Source: Dicaeum eximium
Taxonomy: Eukaryota > Chordata > Aves > Passeriformes > Dicaeidae
Direction: 5' to 3'
Assembly (NCBI GenBank): GCA_013396995.1
Contig: VWZP01010709.1
Coordinates: 275,072-339,071 of the forward strand
DNA: 64,000 nucleotides
A model generated the notes under the pieces. That model was not told the DNA's origin and made no database searches. It was given only the letters and a program-made list of their open reading frames with translations. Every line of letters starts with the position of its first letter. The stretch's first letter is position 1. A program made the translations under genes and the position numbers. Below are positions 35,913-45,517 of the stretch, one piece after another.

Positions 35913-38509
35913 ATCCACAGGCTGTTTTTTCAAAGCCAGTTATTAGAAATAATGCATCAATGTAACACGCAAGGGAGGGGCTGCCCACAGGAAGGGCTGT
36001 GGGGCTACAGCCTGGGCAGGAATTTAGAATTCTTCAGGAGGAGGAGGGCAGCTGGTGTGAATCAGGAAGCCTGACAGAGGACTCATGCTCCACACTCAGC
36101 TGCCCCAGCAGAAAATCACCTTTTACCTCCCTCACAACCAAAGCTGTTGCTCCTCTACAGCAATGAATCTACCCGAGACAGCAACTGCCAGCAGGAAGTA
36201 GAAACAGCCTCTCATGAAACCCCAAAACTATTCACACAGCTTTTCTAACAGGAAGATGACTTGCTCTGCAGCAGAACCCCAGAGCTGCTGGGACCTGCTC
36301 TGCCTCCCTGCCCTCCCAGCTCACAGGTACAGCTGGACCAAAGCAGACTCGAGGTCACACCATGTCTGGGCCGAGGAAGGAGGCTCAGGTTCACAGCTTC
36401 CCACTGCACCCAGAGCGAGCCACGTCTGCCCAGCCAGAGCCCAATTACAGGGCTGTGGGCAGAGCTGTTCCCACAGGCTCTCAGCAAAAAGCCGTGGCAA
36501 ACATACGAAGGAAGCTCCTGTTTTGGCACCCAACTCTGTCCCTGCTCAGCAGCACTACAGGGGAAGAGGGTTTGACGCCTCAAACTGCAGCAGGAAGTCA
36601 CAGGAGTAGCACAGGGCAAACCAGGCCATTGCCCTCTGGTACCAAACCCCACAGTGTGTGGCCCTGTGGGGCGAGGGGGGGGTCTCCTCCACAGCCCAGC
36701 TCTCCTGCACACCCCACAACAGCACATCAGGTGCTGCTGCTCACCCGAGGCTTCCCTCACCCCTCCCACCAAGCGTTCAGTGCCTGTGGAGCTGCAGTTC
36801 CTGTCGGAAGGCAGAGACAAACAGCTTCCCACCCAGCCTGGCTCGCACAGGGCCTGGCCCTTGCAGCAGTGCCCCGGATCAAGGGCCAGGCACACACCTG
36901 GAGGGAGCAGCCAAGCACAGGAGTGCTGCTCCAGCACAGCTCATCCCAGCTCCTGCTAGCTAGGAAAGCAACGGGGAGGGGGGTGGGCAGGGGGAGACAG
37001 CTCCAGAGCACAGCCAGGCCCAAAACCAGCAAAGACATTTACTGGCAGCTGCTCTCAGACATTGTGTCTTCCAGCCCAGAGGGGCAGGAGGGAGGGTGGG
37101 AAATACCGATTGTCCAGGAGCACAAGCCTCATGTCATTCCCATTGATCCGCTGAGTCACTCCCGTATTAACAGTTTTGACAACACCCGGGCTGCACAGGA
37201 GCTCTGACACGGAATACAAAACAAGGGGCACTGCAAAGAGTGGCACCCAGGAACCTGCTGAGCTGCCAGGGCCCGCTTCCTCCGCTCAGGAGCTGCACCC
37301 CGAGCAGCCAGCACACGCCACGCTGCAAGGGCAGAGCACACAGCTCCATCCAGTGTGCCCAGGGAGCTGCTGGACACCAGGTCTGCCCTGCAACCCACCC
37401 CAGCTGCACCCCGCTGGGGCAGGGGCAAGGCAGAGCAGCTGCTGCTTTGGCAAAGGAGCTACGCAAGTGATTCTGAAGTGATTCACAGAGCTGTCAGCTA
37501 ACAAGGAGGAGATCAAACTCTAAGGCACAAGGTGGCAGCCACCTCTCCAGGCTGAGGGACAGCCCCTAGGGGTTGGGGGCTCCCCAGATCTCATGTTCCC
37601 ACAGACCTGAGCATGCTGGTGTTGGACCAGTCAGCACCACAACCCCCCCCCAGCACCCCAAAGCTGCTCAGAAGTGATAAAACACTGACCAAACAACGTC
37701 CCTATCTGCAACGTACCAAATTAAAACAAAACCAACAAATCTTTGGCAAGTTCCTCACAGCAGCCAAGCCTATCCTGCCACGGCAAAGGCTCCCCATGGA
37801 GGCCTCCTGCCCTAATTTGCAGCAATTCTTTAGTCAGACCACTGGCAAACACCAAACGTTTGCTCCAATCTGTTACATAAGGCCCAATTTTAAAACCTGT
37901 GTGCTGGCCGTGGGGAGATGGGGGCACACTGTGTGTGGCAGCCTGGCTGGCAGGTGAACTCACACACTCCTAAGAATGCACTTCCACACCTCCAACCACT
38001 TGTTGTGCAGAAGGAAAACAAATGGATTAGTTAAGGAGGCAACTTCCAAAGGTTTTACACACCTTTCAACCCGGGTCCAGGCTAACTCGAACTGTTTGGA
38101 ATGGATGGATATCATGGCAGCTCAAAAGGGGTTTGTGAAACTTTGCTTGTTAACTTCCAAAATACACCAAACACAGCAAGTCTTCATGTTGCCCAGTGCA
38201 CAAAAGAAAAGGCACCTTCCTGACCATCCCCACGACTTCTGGTTGTTTGCTCCTCCTGCCAGCCAGCGACAGGAGCCACAGGCCTCCCCGGCAGAGCTGC
38301 TCCTCATTTGCAAACCTCAGAACAGCTCAAGTCGGCTCCTGTCTGCTGGGGGCAGCAGGGGGAGGGCACTTTTCCCTTTTCTCACATTCATCCTCACCCG
38401 CTTCGCTGAAGGGAAAAAAGCCGTTTTAAATACCAGGTTCAGCAGAGTCCTTTCCCCAGATAAACACTTCCCAACCCCTCTGGAGAGAGGACAGCCACAT
38501 ACAAAGGGG

Positions 38510-39360
38510 CCGATACCGTGCGAGGCCCAGGCAGGCCGGGGCAGGGTGCGGGCCGGGGGGACACGGCGGGGAGGGTCCGGCCCCATCCCGGCCTCGGGGG
38601 GCACCGGGGGCTCGCATCCCTTCCCCGGGGCCACAAAACAGCCACGGCCGGGAGGGGACGGGGCGAGGCGGCCCTGGGCCCTCAGAGCCCGGCCCAGCCT
38701 GACCCCAAGGCGCCCCCAAAGCCGCCCCCAGCCCCGATCCCAACCTGCCCCACTCAGCCCNNNNNNNNNNNNNNNNNNNNNNNNNNNNNNNNNNNNNNNN
38801 NNNNNNNNNNNNNNNNNNNNNNNNNNNNNCGCCGCTGCCCCGCGGCCGCTCCCCCATGGCGGCGCCCCCGGCCCGGCCCCGCTCGCCTCCCCTCCGCCGC
38901 TGCGCCAACGGCGTACGGCCCGCGCTGCGCCAACGGCGTACGAGCCGCGCCGTGCCCGTGCGCGCCCGCGCGCCAGCGGCGCAACCGCGCTCCGTGAATC
39001 CGGGCCGCGGGGCGGAGCGCGGCGCAAGCGCAGCGGGCGCGAGGGTGGCGGCGCAGCGGCGCTGGCGTAGGGCGCGTTCGGGAATAGCGGCTTTGCGGCA
39101 GCGCCGCGCGCTTTACGGCAGCTCCGGTTAAACCCGCGCTGCCGGGCGCCGCTGTCGGGACAAGCGCCGCTGTCGCGACAGGGCCCGCGCTGCCTCAGCG
39201 CCCTGCCCGGCTGGAGGGCGCGGCTCTCACACAGGGAGCAGGCCGTGCGGTAGGGTGCCCTGTAGGGTCCGACCCCGCTGAAGGATGTGGCTCCGGTGTG
39301 GGTTGTCGCGCCGCTGTCGCGACTTGGATGCCATCGTCGGCCGGGTGGGGTACGGGCCTG
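38510..39360 (-). promoter_or_regulatory. CSNK1G2: CpG island; probable CSNK1G2 promoter and non-coding first exon
   Basis: CpG density and GC content rise sharply here and fall on both sides. The island lies ~26 kb upstream of the first coding exon of CSNK1G2, at the expected place for its 5' end. It contains repeated GCTGCGCCAACGGCGTACG and GCCGCTGTCGCGAC-type elements, and GCGCAAGCGC resembling an NRF1 site. A promoter is a strong inference from composition and position. Which strand or strands initiate, and the exact first-exon donor, cannot be read because part of the island is N. Confidence 0.7.
38761..38829. other. Assembly gap (69 N)
   Basis: There are 69 undetermined bases inside the CpG island. 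The left flank is G-run-rich on the minus strand, which is a common cause of sequencing drop-out. Confidence 1.
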
Positions 39361-39434
39361 TTGCAGGAACAGCATGGGGGGTATCGACCCAGTTATAGGG
39401 GACAGGCCCTATATGTGAGTGAGCCCGCACCGGA

Positions 39435-39715
39435 GTACAGCCCTGTTTTGGGGTACAGCCCTGTTTTGGGGTACAGCCCCTCTTTGGGGCACAGCCCCAT
39501 TCTGGGGTACAGCCCCTCTTTGGGGCACAGCCCTGTTTTGGGGTACAGCCCTGTTTTGGGGCACAGCCCCTTTCTGGGGTACAGCCCCTCTTTGGGGTAC
39601 AGCCCCTCTTTGGGGCACAGCCCCTCTCTGGGGTACAGCCCCATTCTGGGGCACAGCCCCTCTTTGGGGTACAGCTCTATTCTGGGGCACAGCCCCTCTT
39701 TGGGGCACAGTTCCC
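39435..39715. repeat. 18-bp minisatellite, ~15 copies
   Basis: There are fifteen units of 18 bases with consensus GTACAGCCCCTCTTTGGG, then a degenerate partial unit. Units differ mainly at the second base (GTACAG versus GCACAG) and in the middle (CTGTTTT, CTCTTT, CATTCT). Because 18 is divisible by three, all six frames stay open and mimic a six-residue repeat protein. The array starts ~75 bases outside the CpG island. Confidence 0.97.
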
Positions 39716-41579
39716 TCATCCCCACATCCATCTGCACTCCAGCCCCTCTGGGGCAGCCTCGGGACAGGGACTGGGGGGTCTGCGGGGGGGGGCACAGCTG
39801 TGGCACCCATCCAGTGGGAACAGAGGGTAGTCAGGTGGGATTTCACAGGCACTGTCACCTTTCTGGGGACATCAGCCCTGAGCAAAGCCTCTCTGAGGGA
39901 AACAGCCACTGCCTTGCAGGGAACAGAGCTCCAGGACTGTGAGATTTACTGGGACAGGAGCTGAGCAGGGACACAGAGCCCACTGCCACCTCCTAGAGCC
40001 TTTCATTTTCTCCTGACTGCTCACCTGGGGACAAACGCTCCATCCCAGTGCTCCCTCAGCCAAGGAGGGCACAGCCAGAGGATAATTTCCTTCTCATCCC
40101 CCAAATGTGAGGATTTCAGGGTAAGGCTGGAGGGAGGGGACATCCCTGCATGACCCTGCTGGTCACATCTTTACCACAGCATGGAGCAGATGTACCCCAA
40201 AAATGTTTTTAGGCAATGTGCAAATGAATTTGGGTGGCTTTGGGGACAGTCAGGTCCAGCCACCAGCATCACCCCAAGTAGCCATTTCAGCATTTCCAAC
40301 TGCTTGAGGTGGTTCTCTCTCCTGTCACAGAAACATTCCAGGGAAAAGCTCTCCCCACGACGTTTGGCTGGAGGACTTTTCCCTGTGGGTGTTTGCTCCT
40401 ACAAAAAATGCTGATTTTAGAGCATCAGGAAAATTCTGAACACGTGAATTCCAGCTGCTCCCATCCTGTTTCTGTGCTGCAACCTGGCTCAGGAGGGTGG
40501 TGAGGTGCTGTGACACATGTCCTGCCCCTGGAGAGGATAAAATCACCCCTTGAGAGGATAATATCACCCCAGAGGAGGATAAAATCACCCCTGGAGAGGA
40601 TAAAATCACCCTGGAACTCTCCCTTTCCTATTTGCCCCATCCCACCCCACGCCCCCCACCCCTCCCACTCTGCTGTTTTGTGGCAATTTCACACACTTGG
40701 AGAACTCACAAGTTGTTCAGGCGTTTGGCTGGAGAATTGAACCCCCCTCTGGAGCAGGAGAGTGGGGAAGAAAGGAGTTTTGATTTTATTTCAAGGCAAA
40801 TCTCCAGCAGTGAGCGCACGGCGTGCCAAAGGCCTGCAGAGACACGGAGCAGCTCATGCCACGGAACCAGCGCAGGGAGCAAGAAAAGCCAGGGAATTTC
40901 TGTGGGGAAAGCATCCAGCCAGGAGCCCTGTCCTTCTCCTGTGGGCATGAGCAAACAACACAAAGGGACTGCTCGGGAGAACAGCAGAACGAGCTGCTCC
41001 GGGCAGGTGGGCAACACCTTCCTGCTGGAACATCCCGGCTCAGGGAACTGCAGAGTGACAGAAACACAGCAAGAACCAGAGAAAAGGAAAAGCCAGGCCC
41101 TCACAGTGTCCCTCACACCCTGATGCCAGCAATCCAGAGCTTTCTGGGAGCTCCTCAGGGTGGGGGGCTGAGCTTGGCTGCATGACCACCCCCATTCCAG
41201 AATCCAGCAGATTCCTGACAAACCTTGCCCAGTCCTCCTGCAGCAGAGGCAAAAAATCCCTCATTGCAAGTGCCAATTGCAAGGTCCTGCTGGAGCAGGA
41301 GCTTAAAATGTGCCTTGTGCTCAGATTTTGAGGCCCTGGAGCAAGAATTTGAGGAAAATCCAATTAATCCTCATGCTCAACACATCAGGGCAGAGCAGCA
41401 GCTGTAGGGAAGCACTGTCAGAGAGAGAAGGATGGTGAGGGCCAGGCAGGGGAACCCAGCACAGGGAAGACACTGAGATCAGCAGATGTCACATCAACAG
41501 CTGTGAGGGAAATGGCTTTTCTAGGATGAAATATCTGCCATGGAGTGGAACTGGGGTATGACACCACAAGATGGTTATT
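39716..41579. other. Intergenic sequence between CSNK1G2 promoter and SCAMP4 3' end
   Basis: Apart from the 21-bp repeat near 40.55 kb I see only unique sequence. It holds no convincing exon, promoter or RNA gene. Confidence 0.6.
40528..40614. repeat. 21-bp tandem repeat, four copies
   Basis: GAGGATAAAATCACC-type units begin at 40533, 40554, 40575 and 40596, an exact 21-base period with a few substitutions. Confidence 0.93.
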
Positions 41580-42085
41580 TCCATATTCCCACCTGGAATG
41601 TTGTGTCCAACTCTAGGGCCCCCACACAAGAAAGACATGGACCTGTGGGAATGAGTCCAGAGGAGGCCACGGAGATGCTCCAAGGGCTGGAGCCCCTCTG
41701 CTCTGGAGCCAGGCTGGGAGAGCTGGGGGTGCTCACCTGCAGAGGAGAAGGCTCCAGGGAGAGCTCAGAGCCCCTTGCAGGGCCTAAAGGGGCTCCAGGA
41801 GAGCTGCAGAGGGACTGGGGACAAGGCATGGAGGGACAGGACACAGGGAATGGCTTCCACTGCCAGAGGGCAGGGCTGGATGGGATATTGGGCAGGAATT
41901 GTTCCTGTGAGGGTGGGCAGGCCCTGGCACAGGGTGCCCAGAGCAGCTGTGGCTGCCCCTGGATCCCTGGCAGTGCCCAAGGCGAGGCTGGACAGGGCTT
42001 GGAGCAGCCTGGGATGGTGGAAGGTGTCCCTGCCATGGCAGGGGTGGCACTGGATGGACTTTAAGGTCCCTTCCAACAAACATTT
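41580..42085 (+). mobile_element. CR1 LINE fragment, ~500 bp
   Basis: The fragment contains the CR1 end-of-ORF2 region (AATGTTGTGTCCAACTCTAG; AGAAAGACATGGACCTGTGG) and the 3' UTR (GGCTGGAGCCCCTCTGCTCT; GCTGTGGCTGCCCCTGGATC). It ends at GGTCCCTTCCAACAAACATT. It is the longest plus-oriented CR1 in the window. It lies just beyond the predicted SCAMP4 poly-A site. Confidence 0.93.
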
Positions 42086-42572
42086 TGGTCAATAAATTCA
42101 GCCACATGCTAAAGGGATTCAACTCACCTTTGCTGTCTAAGCCCATTTACCCCAAGGGTAACAGTCTCCTTCCAGGCAATAACTGGGGAAAGCAGAGACC
42201 AGCACTGCCAGGGGCTCTCTGCTCTATGGAAAGGCCACAAAAATGACCCCAGTGCTTGGGAGATGGGACTTTCTCCAACCTCTGCTCTCCAATCCCGTTG
42301 TTAGAAGATGGGAACAATGGCAGCACCTTTGGTCAAAGCTGATGGGGCATCTCTAAGAGTACAAACCACAACAAGCCACTCACACCAGTCCCTAGCACAG
42401 AGGATGAGCCTCATCCATCAGTGTGCTGTTTTACAGAGAAAACAACATGCAGAGGGAGACTTTGGAGGAACACAGAGATTTTGCCATTTCCCTCTGCCAG
42501 ATAACTCCGGTTACCTAGGAACAGACACTTCTCCAATGCGGCCAGTTCTCCTCATCAAGCACAGGATGAGCA

Positions 42573-42578
42573 TTTATT
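42573..42578 (-). terminator. SCAMP4: Candidate SCAMP4 poly-A signal AATAAA
   Basis: The minus strand reads CAATAAATGC, followed downstream by TGTGCTTGATG and GTGTCTGTTCC, which could be the GT-rich element. It is the first canonical hexamer after the SCAMP4 stop. Confidence 0.45.
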
Positions 42579-42752
42579 GTCTTGTGATCAGGAGAAAAAC
42601 ACAAACAAAACCCAGAGCTCCACAGGTGACATGAAACATCACACACAGACACGCCACGTGACGCCTGACCACACCAGGAGCCAGGGCCGGGTTAATGGTG
42701 TTAACAACTTTTAGAAATCTAATGTAAACATTTAAAAACATATAGAGGAGTC

Positions 42753-42778
42753 AAAAAAAAAAAAAAAAAAAAAAAAAA
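42753..42778. repeat. Poly-A/poly-T tract of 26 bases
   Basis: The run is 26 uninterrupted A's on the plus strand. In a SCAMP4 transcript it would be a U26 tract ~175 bases before the proposed poly-A signal. Confidence 0.95.
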
Positions 42779-45340
42779 TAAAGCCATTTGTTCAGGCAGC
42801 GTGTTGGGTCAACTTTCTGGAATTACAGTTTCTGGCATTGAAGAGGAGGGAAGGGGATGAGATGGCAGCTCCCACCTGGAGGTGCATTGATCTCCACAGG
42901 GATCTCAGGCAGTGCAGGTTAATGGGGATTCATTTTGGTGTCCAGCTCCAACCATTCTGGCGGGCAGGCTCCCAGGCACCCCCTCTCCTTGCACCAAGCA
43001 TTTCCAGTGTGACCGATGGTGGATGCTTCAACACGGCCCCAAGATTCTCCAAGGGGAAAATCCCAAAGAGAAGCAGGATGTGAAGCCCCCAGCAACCGTT
43101 CTCCTCTTGGTTCCTTCAAGACCTCCAACTTGACACACTGAAATGGGGTAGGTATCAAATGGTTTTGAAGGATTTTGGCAAGAGGCTGAGGATGGCGAGG
43201 AGCAGGACTGAGGGCCATGGGTGCACCATGTCCTGGCTCCCAGGTGTGGCCAATCCCACCTTCAGCCCTGTTGACCCTCACCCCGTGGTGCATCCATCGT
43301 ATTTCCAGGGAGTCAATGCCAGGCAGTTCTTTCATCACTCCAATGGCAAGCGACAAAGAACACTTAAAATTCCACTTGACACTAGACAAAGGCACCTAAA
43401 AGCTTCACAATGCCATCAGGTCGTGTTCTGTTAAGAAGGCTCCAAGAGCTCGTCCTCCCAAGCACATTGCACACTCTCCAGGAAAAACCTCTGCTGCTGG
43501 GAGCACATTCCATGTCCCAGAGCCAGCAGAGGGTTGCTCCTGCAGCAGAGGGTCAGTGTGGCTGTAAACGGAAATTTGGGGAGGCCCTGCCCTCCCATCC
43601 GGGGTTGCTTTTGCTTTGGCCCTGGTAACACAGGGGTCGTGCAGACTCCAGACTGTGCTTCCCTCATTATTTACAGCGTGGCACAGGACGAGTTAATAGG
43701 GAAACAGGGAATTCTGCAGGGCGAGGGGGAAGCGGGAGCTCTCCTCTGTGAACCGTGATTTCATTAGATAAGGCACATGTAGAGAAAAATTTTCAAAAGA
43801 CCATTTGCAAATCAATTCCACCTAGCTAGGACCATGTCCCTGTCCCTTTCCAGGAGCCAGTTTTGTTTTCCAGTTGCTCAGTGTGAATTTGGGAATTTGG
43901 ACTAACTCCCATTAGCAGCCTGCCAAAGCAGCAGGCTCCGGGTCTGATCCCCAGAGTGCCCAACCCCTCCTAAGTCTCCCAAATGGAGCACTCTGGATCA
44001 TTGGCCAAAACTTTGAGAGCCAAAGACTTGGAACACTCACTCCCTATAAAAAAATTGGGAACTGACCTCCCAGTTTGGACAGGTTTGAAAAAATTCACAG
44101 CAGGCTGAGGGGGAAGAGGAAACAGCAGCCTTTGCTGCCTGGATCAGAGTAGGACACAGGGAACTGGATGGCTCAGGCACAGAATGGAGATGAATGACAA
44201 GGTGGAGGATAATCTCAGGGAAAACAGTAACAGCTTCATCCTCCCTTCAGCTGATCATTGGAGAAAGGCAGGAATCTCTCTCATGCAAGTCCTGCCAGCC
44301 ACAGAGCCAACAGCAGCCATGAGGACTAACAAGCTTCCCTTGGTCTTCCAGACCCCACTGTAATATTTGGAGTTCAGCTACACCAGCAGAAGGCAGAATT
44401 AAACTATTCATTGTAACAGAAGCATTTCCAAACCACACTGAGGCTCCAGCACTGAGATCAATCATTATCTTGCATCCAGCACAAAACCTGTCTGGAAGTT
44501 ACATGTGGGGAAATCTCATGCTGAGTCCCTATACCACGGTGAAGATCACCAAGGCCCAGTGTCAGCTCTGCACTGCTTTCCACTGGGCTTTGATTCAGGC
44601 TTTAGCGAGCAATCATGAACCTAAGGAGATGAATCTGCACTTTTGGAACACACAGATCCAGCAAGAGGTTTTGGCAGCAGGGAAAGCAAGACCTGTAGCA
44701 TCACAACAGTCTGAGCCAGGCAAATGAGGACTTGTAGGGACTTCCCATCCGAGGGCTCACCCAGGGCAAGCTCTGTTACCTGCAGGGATCCTCCCACGGA
44801 GGGTGGAGCTTTCACAAATCACTTCAGTGTCCCCAGTACCAAATAATTTAAGTGCTGCATTTCCCTTAGAGTGAAAAATTCCACATTATTCATCCAGGAG
44901 AGTAAACCCCAGTTGCTATTAATGCTCTGATTGCTTTTGCTACAGGCGTGGTGCTGTGCTGGGCATTCCATGAAGCTGAGCAGGAGCAGGGGCAGGAGCA
45001 GCTGTGGTAGTGCTGCCATTGCAGGGAAGGTGAGCCTTTTCCAGGGATGGTCAGGAGAGGGTTCCCTCAGGCAAGGGCAGTGAAGGGCTTGTTCTCAGTC
45101 TGCAACGAGGCAAATACTGGTGACTCAAGGCAAACAAAAAGCTTTCTGCCATGGCCGTGCAGTGCAGTGGAGGTGGGAAGGGCTGAGAGCACGGATATTC
45201 CCCAGGGATCAGGAGACAAGAACCAGAAAGGTCCCCGAGAAGAGTGGGGTGCCTGGGGGGGAATGCAAATGATCTTTTCCAAGAACAAGAATAAAAACAC
45301 CAAAAAGGAGAGACTCCAGGCAGTTTGCAGCTGTCGCTGC

Positions 45341-45517
45341 TTAAGGCCATTGGTTTCCAGAGGGGTAGTTGGGCACTGTGGGATACTCTGGCAGGCTGTT
45401 CCCAGAAAAATTGCTGTACTGGGCTTCCCTGCTGGGAGGGTTCCTCCATGCGCCGCTGTTCCACTCATCTTGAGCCTTCTGGAAGCTTCCACCACCCCCT
45501 CGGTAGATTTTATGTAC
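45341..45517 (-). CDS. SCAMP4: SCAMP4 last coding exon
   Basis: It encodes residues 172-229 and TAA at 45343-45341: VHKIYRGGGGSFQKAQDEWN, SGAWRNPPSREAQYSNFSGN, then SLPEYPTVPNYPSGNQWP. The acceptor is CCTTAG|GTACAT. This cytosolic tail is Pro/Tyr-rich and ends like human SCAMP4. Confidence 0.95.
   Translation of the reverse strand, partial: VHKIYRGGGGSFQKAQDEWNSGAWRNPPSREAQYSNFSGNSLPEYPTVPNYPSGNQWP

Larger units (their letters stand above)
12864..38509 (-). other. CSNK1G2: Presumed first intron of CSNK1G2 (~26 kb)
   Basis: This stretch lies between the first coding exon and the CpG island. A long first intron after a non-coding exon is also the arrangement of the human gene. I recognised CR1 pieces near 14.1, 18.1-18.5, 28.4-28.6 and 35.6-35.9 kb, a (TCC)n tract near 28.03 kb, A-rich runs near 16.75 and 20.73 kb, and a CpG cluster near 15.4 kb. 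A smaller CpG-rich patch at ~23,225-23,300 contains TGACGT. No long conserved open frame or RNA gene is apparent. Confidence 0.6.
42555..45340 (-). other. SCAMP4: Probable SCAMP4 3' UTR and flanking sequence
   Basis: From the SCAMP4 stop codon the minus strand runs ~2.77 kb before the first AATAAA that I could find, at 42578-42573. No CR1 is seen within it, which fits a maintained UTR. The extent is inferred. Confidence 0.45.

Noticed and set aside
37976..39375. Long plus- and minus-strand frames of ~350 codons across the N gap
   Set aside because: The frames bridge undetermined bases in a CpG island. Openness in both directions is explained by base composition.
39435..39715. CRISPR-like array
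   Set aside because: The 18-bp units are directly adjacent without spacers, in a vertebrate genome. It is a minisatellite.
39298..39942. Plus-strand 214-codon frame with a six-residue repeat
   Set aside because: The 18-bp minisatellite keeps all frames open. The repeat residues change with frame and none looks selected.
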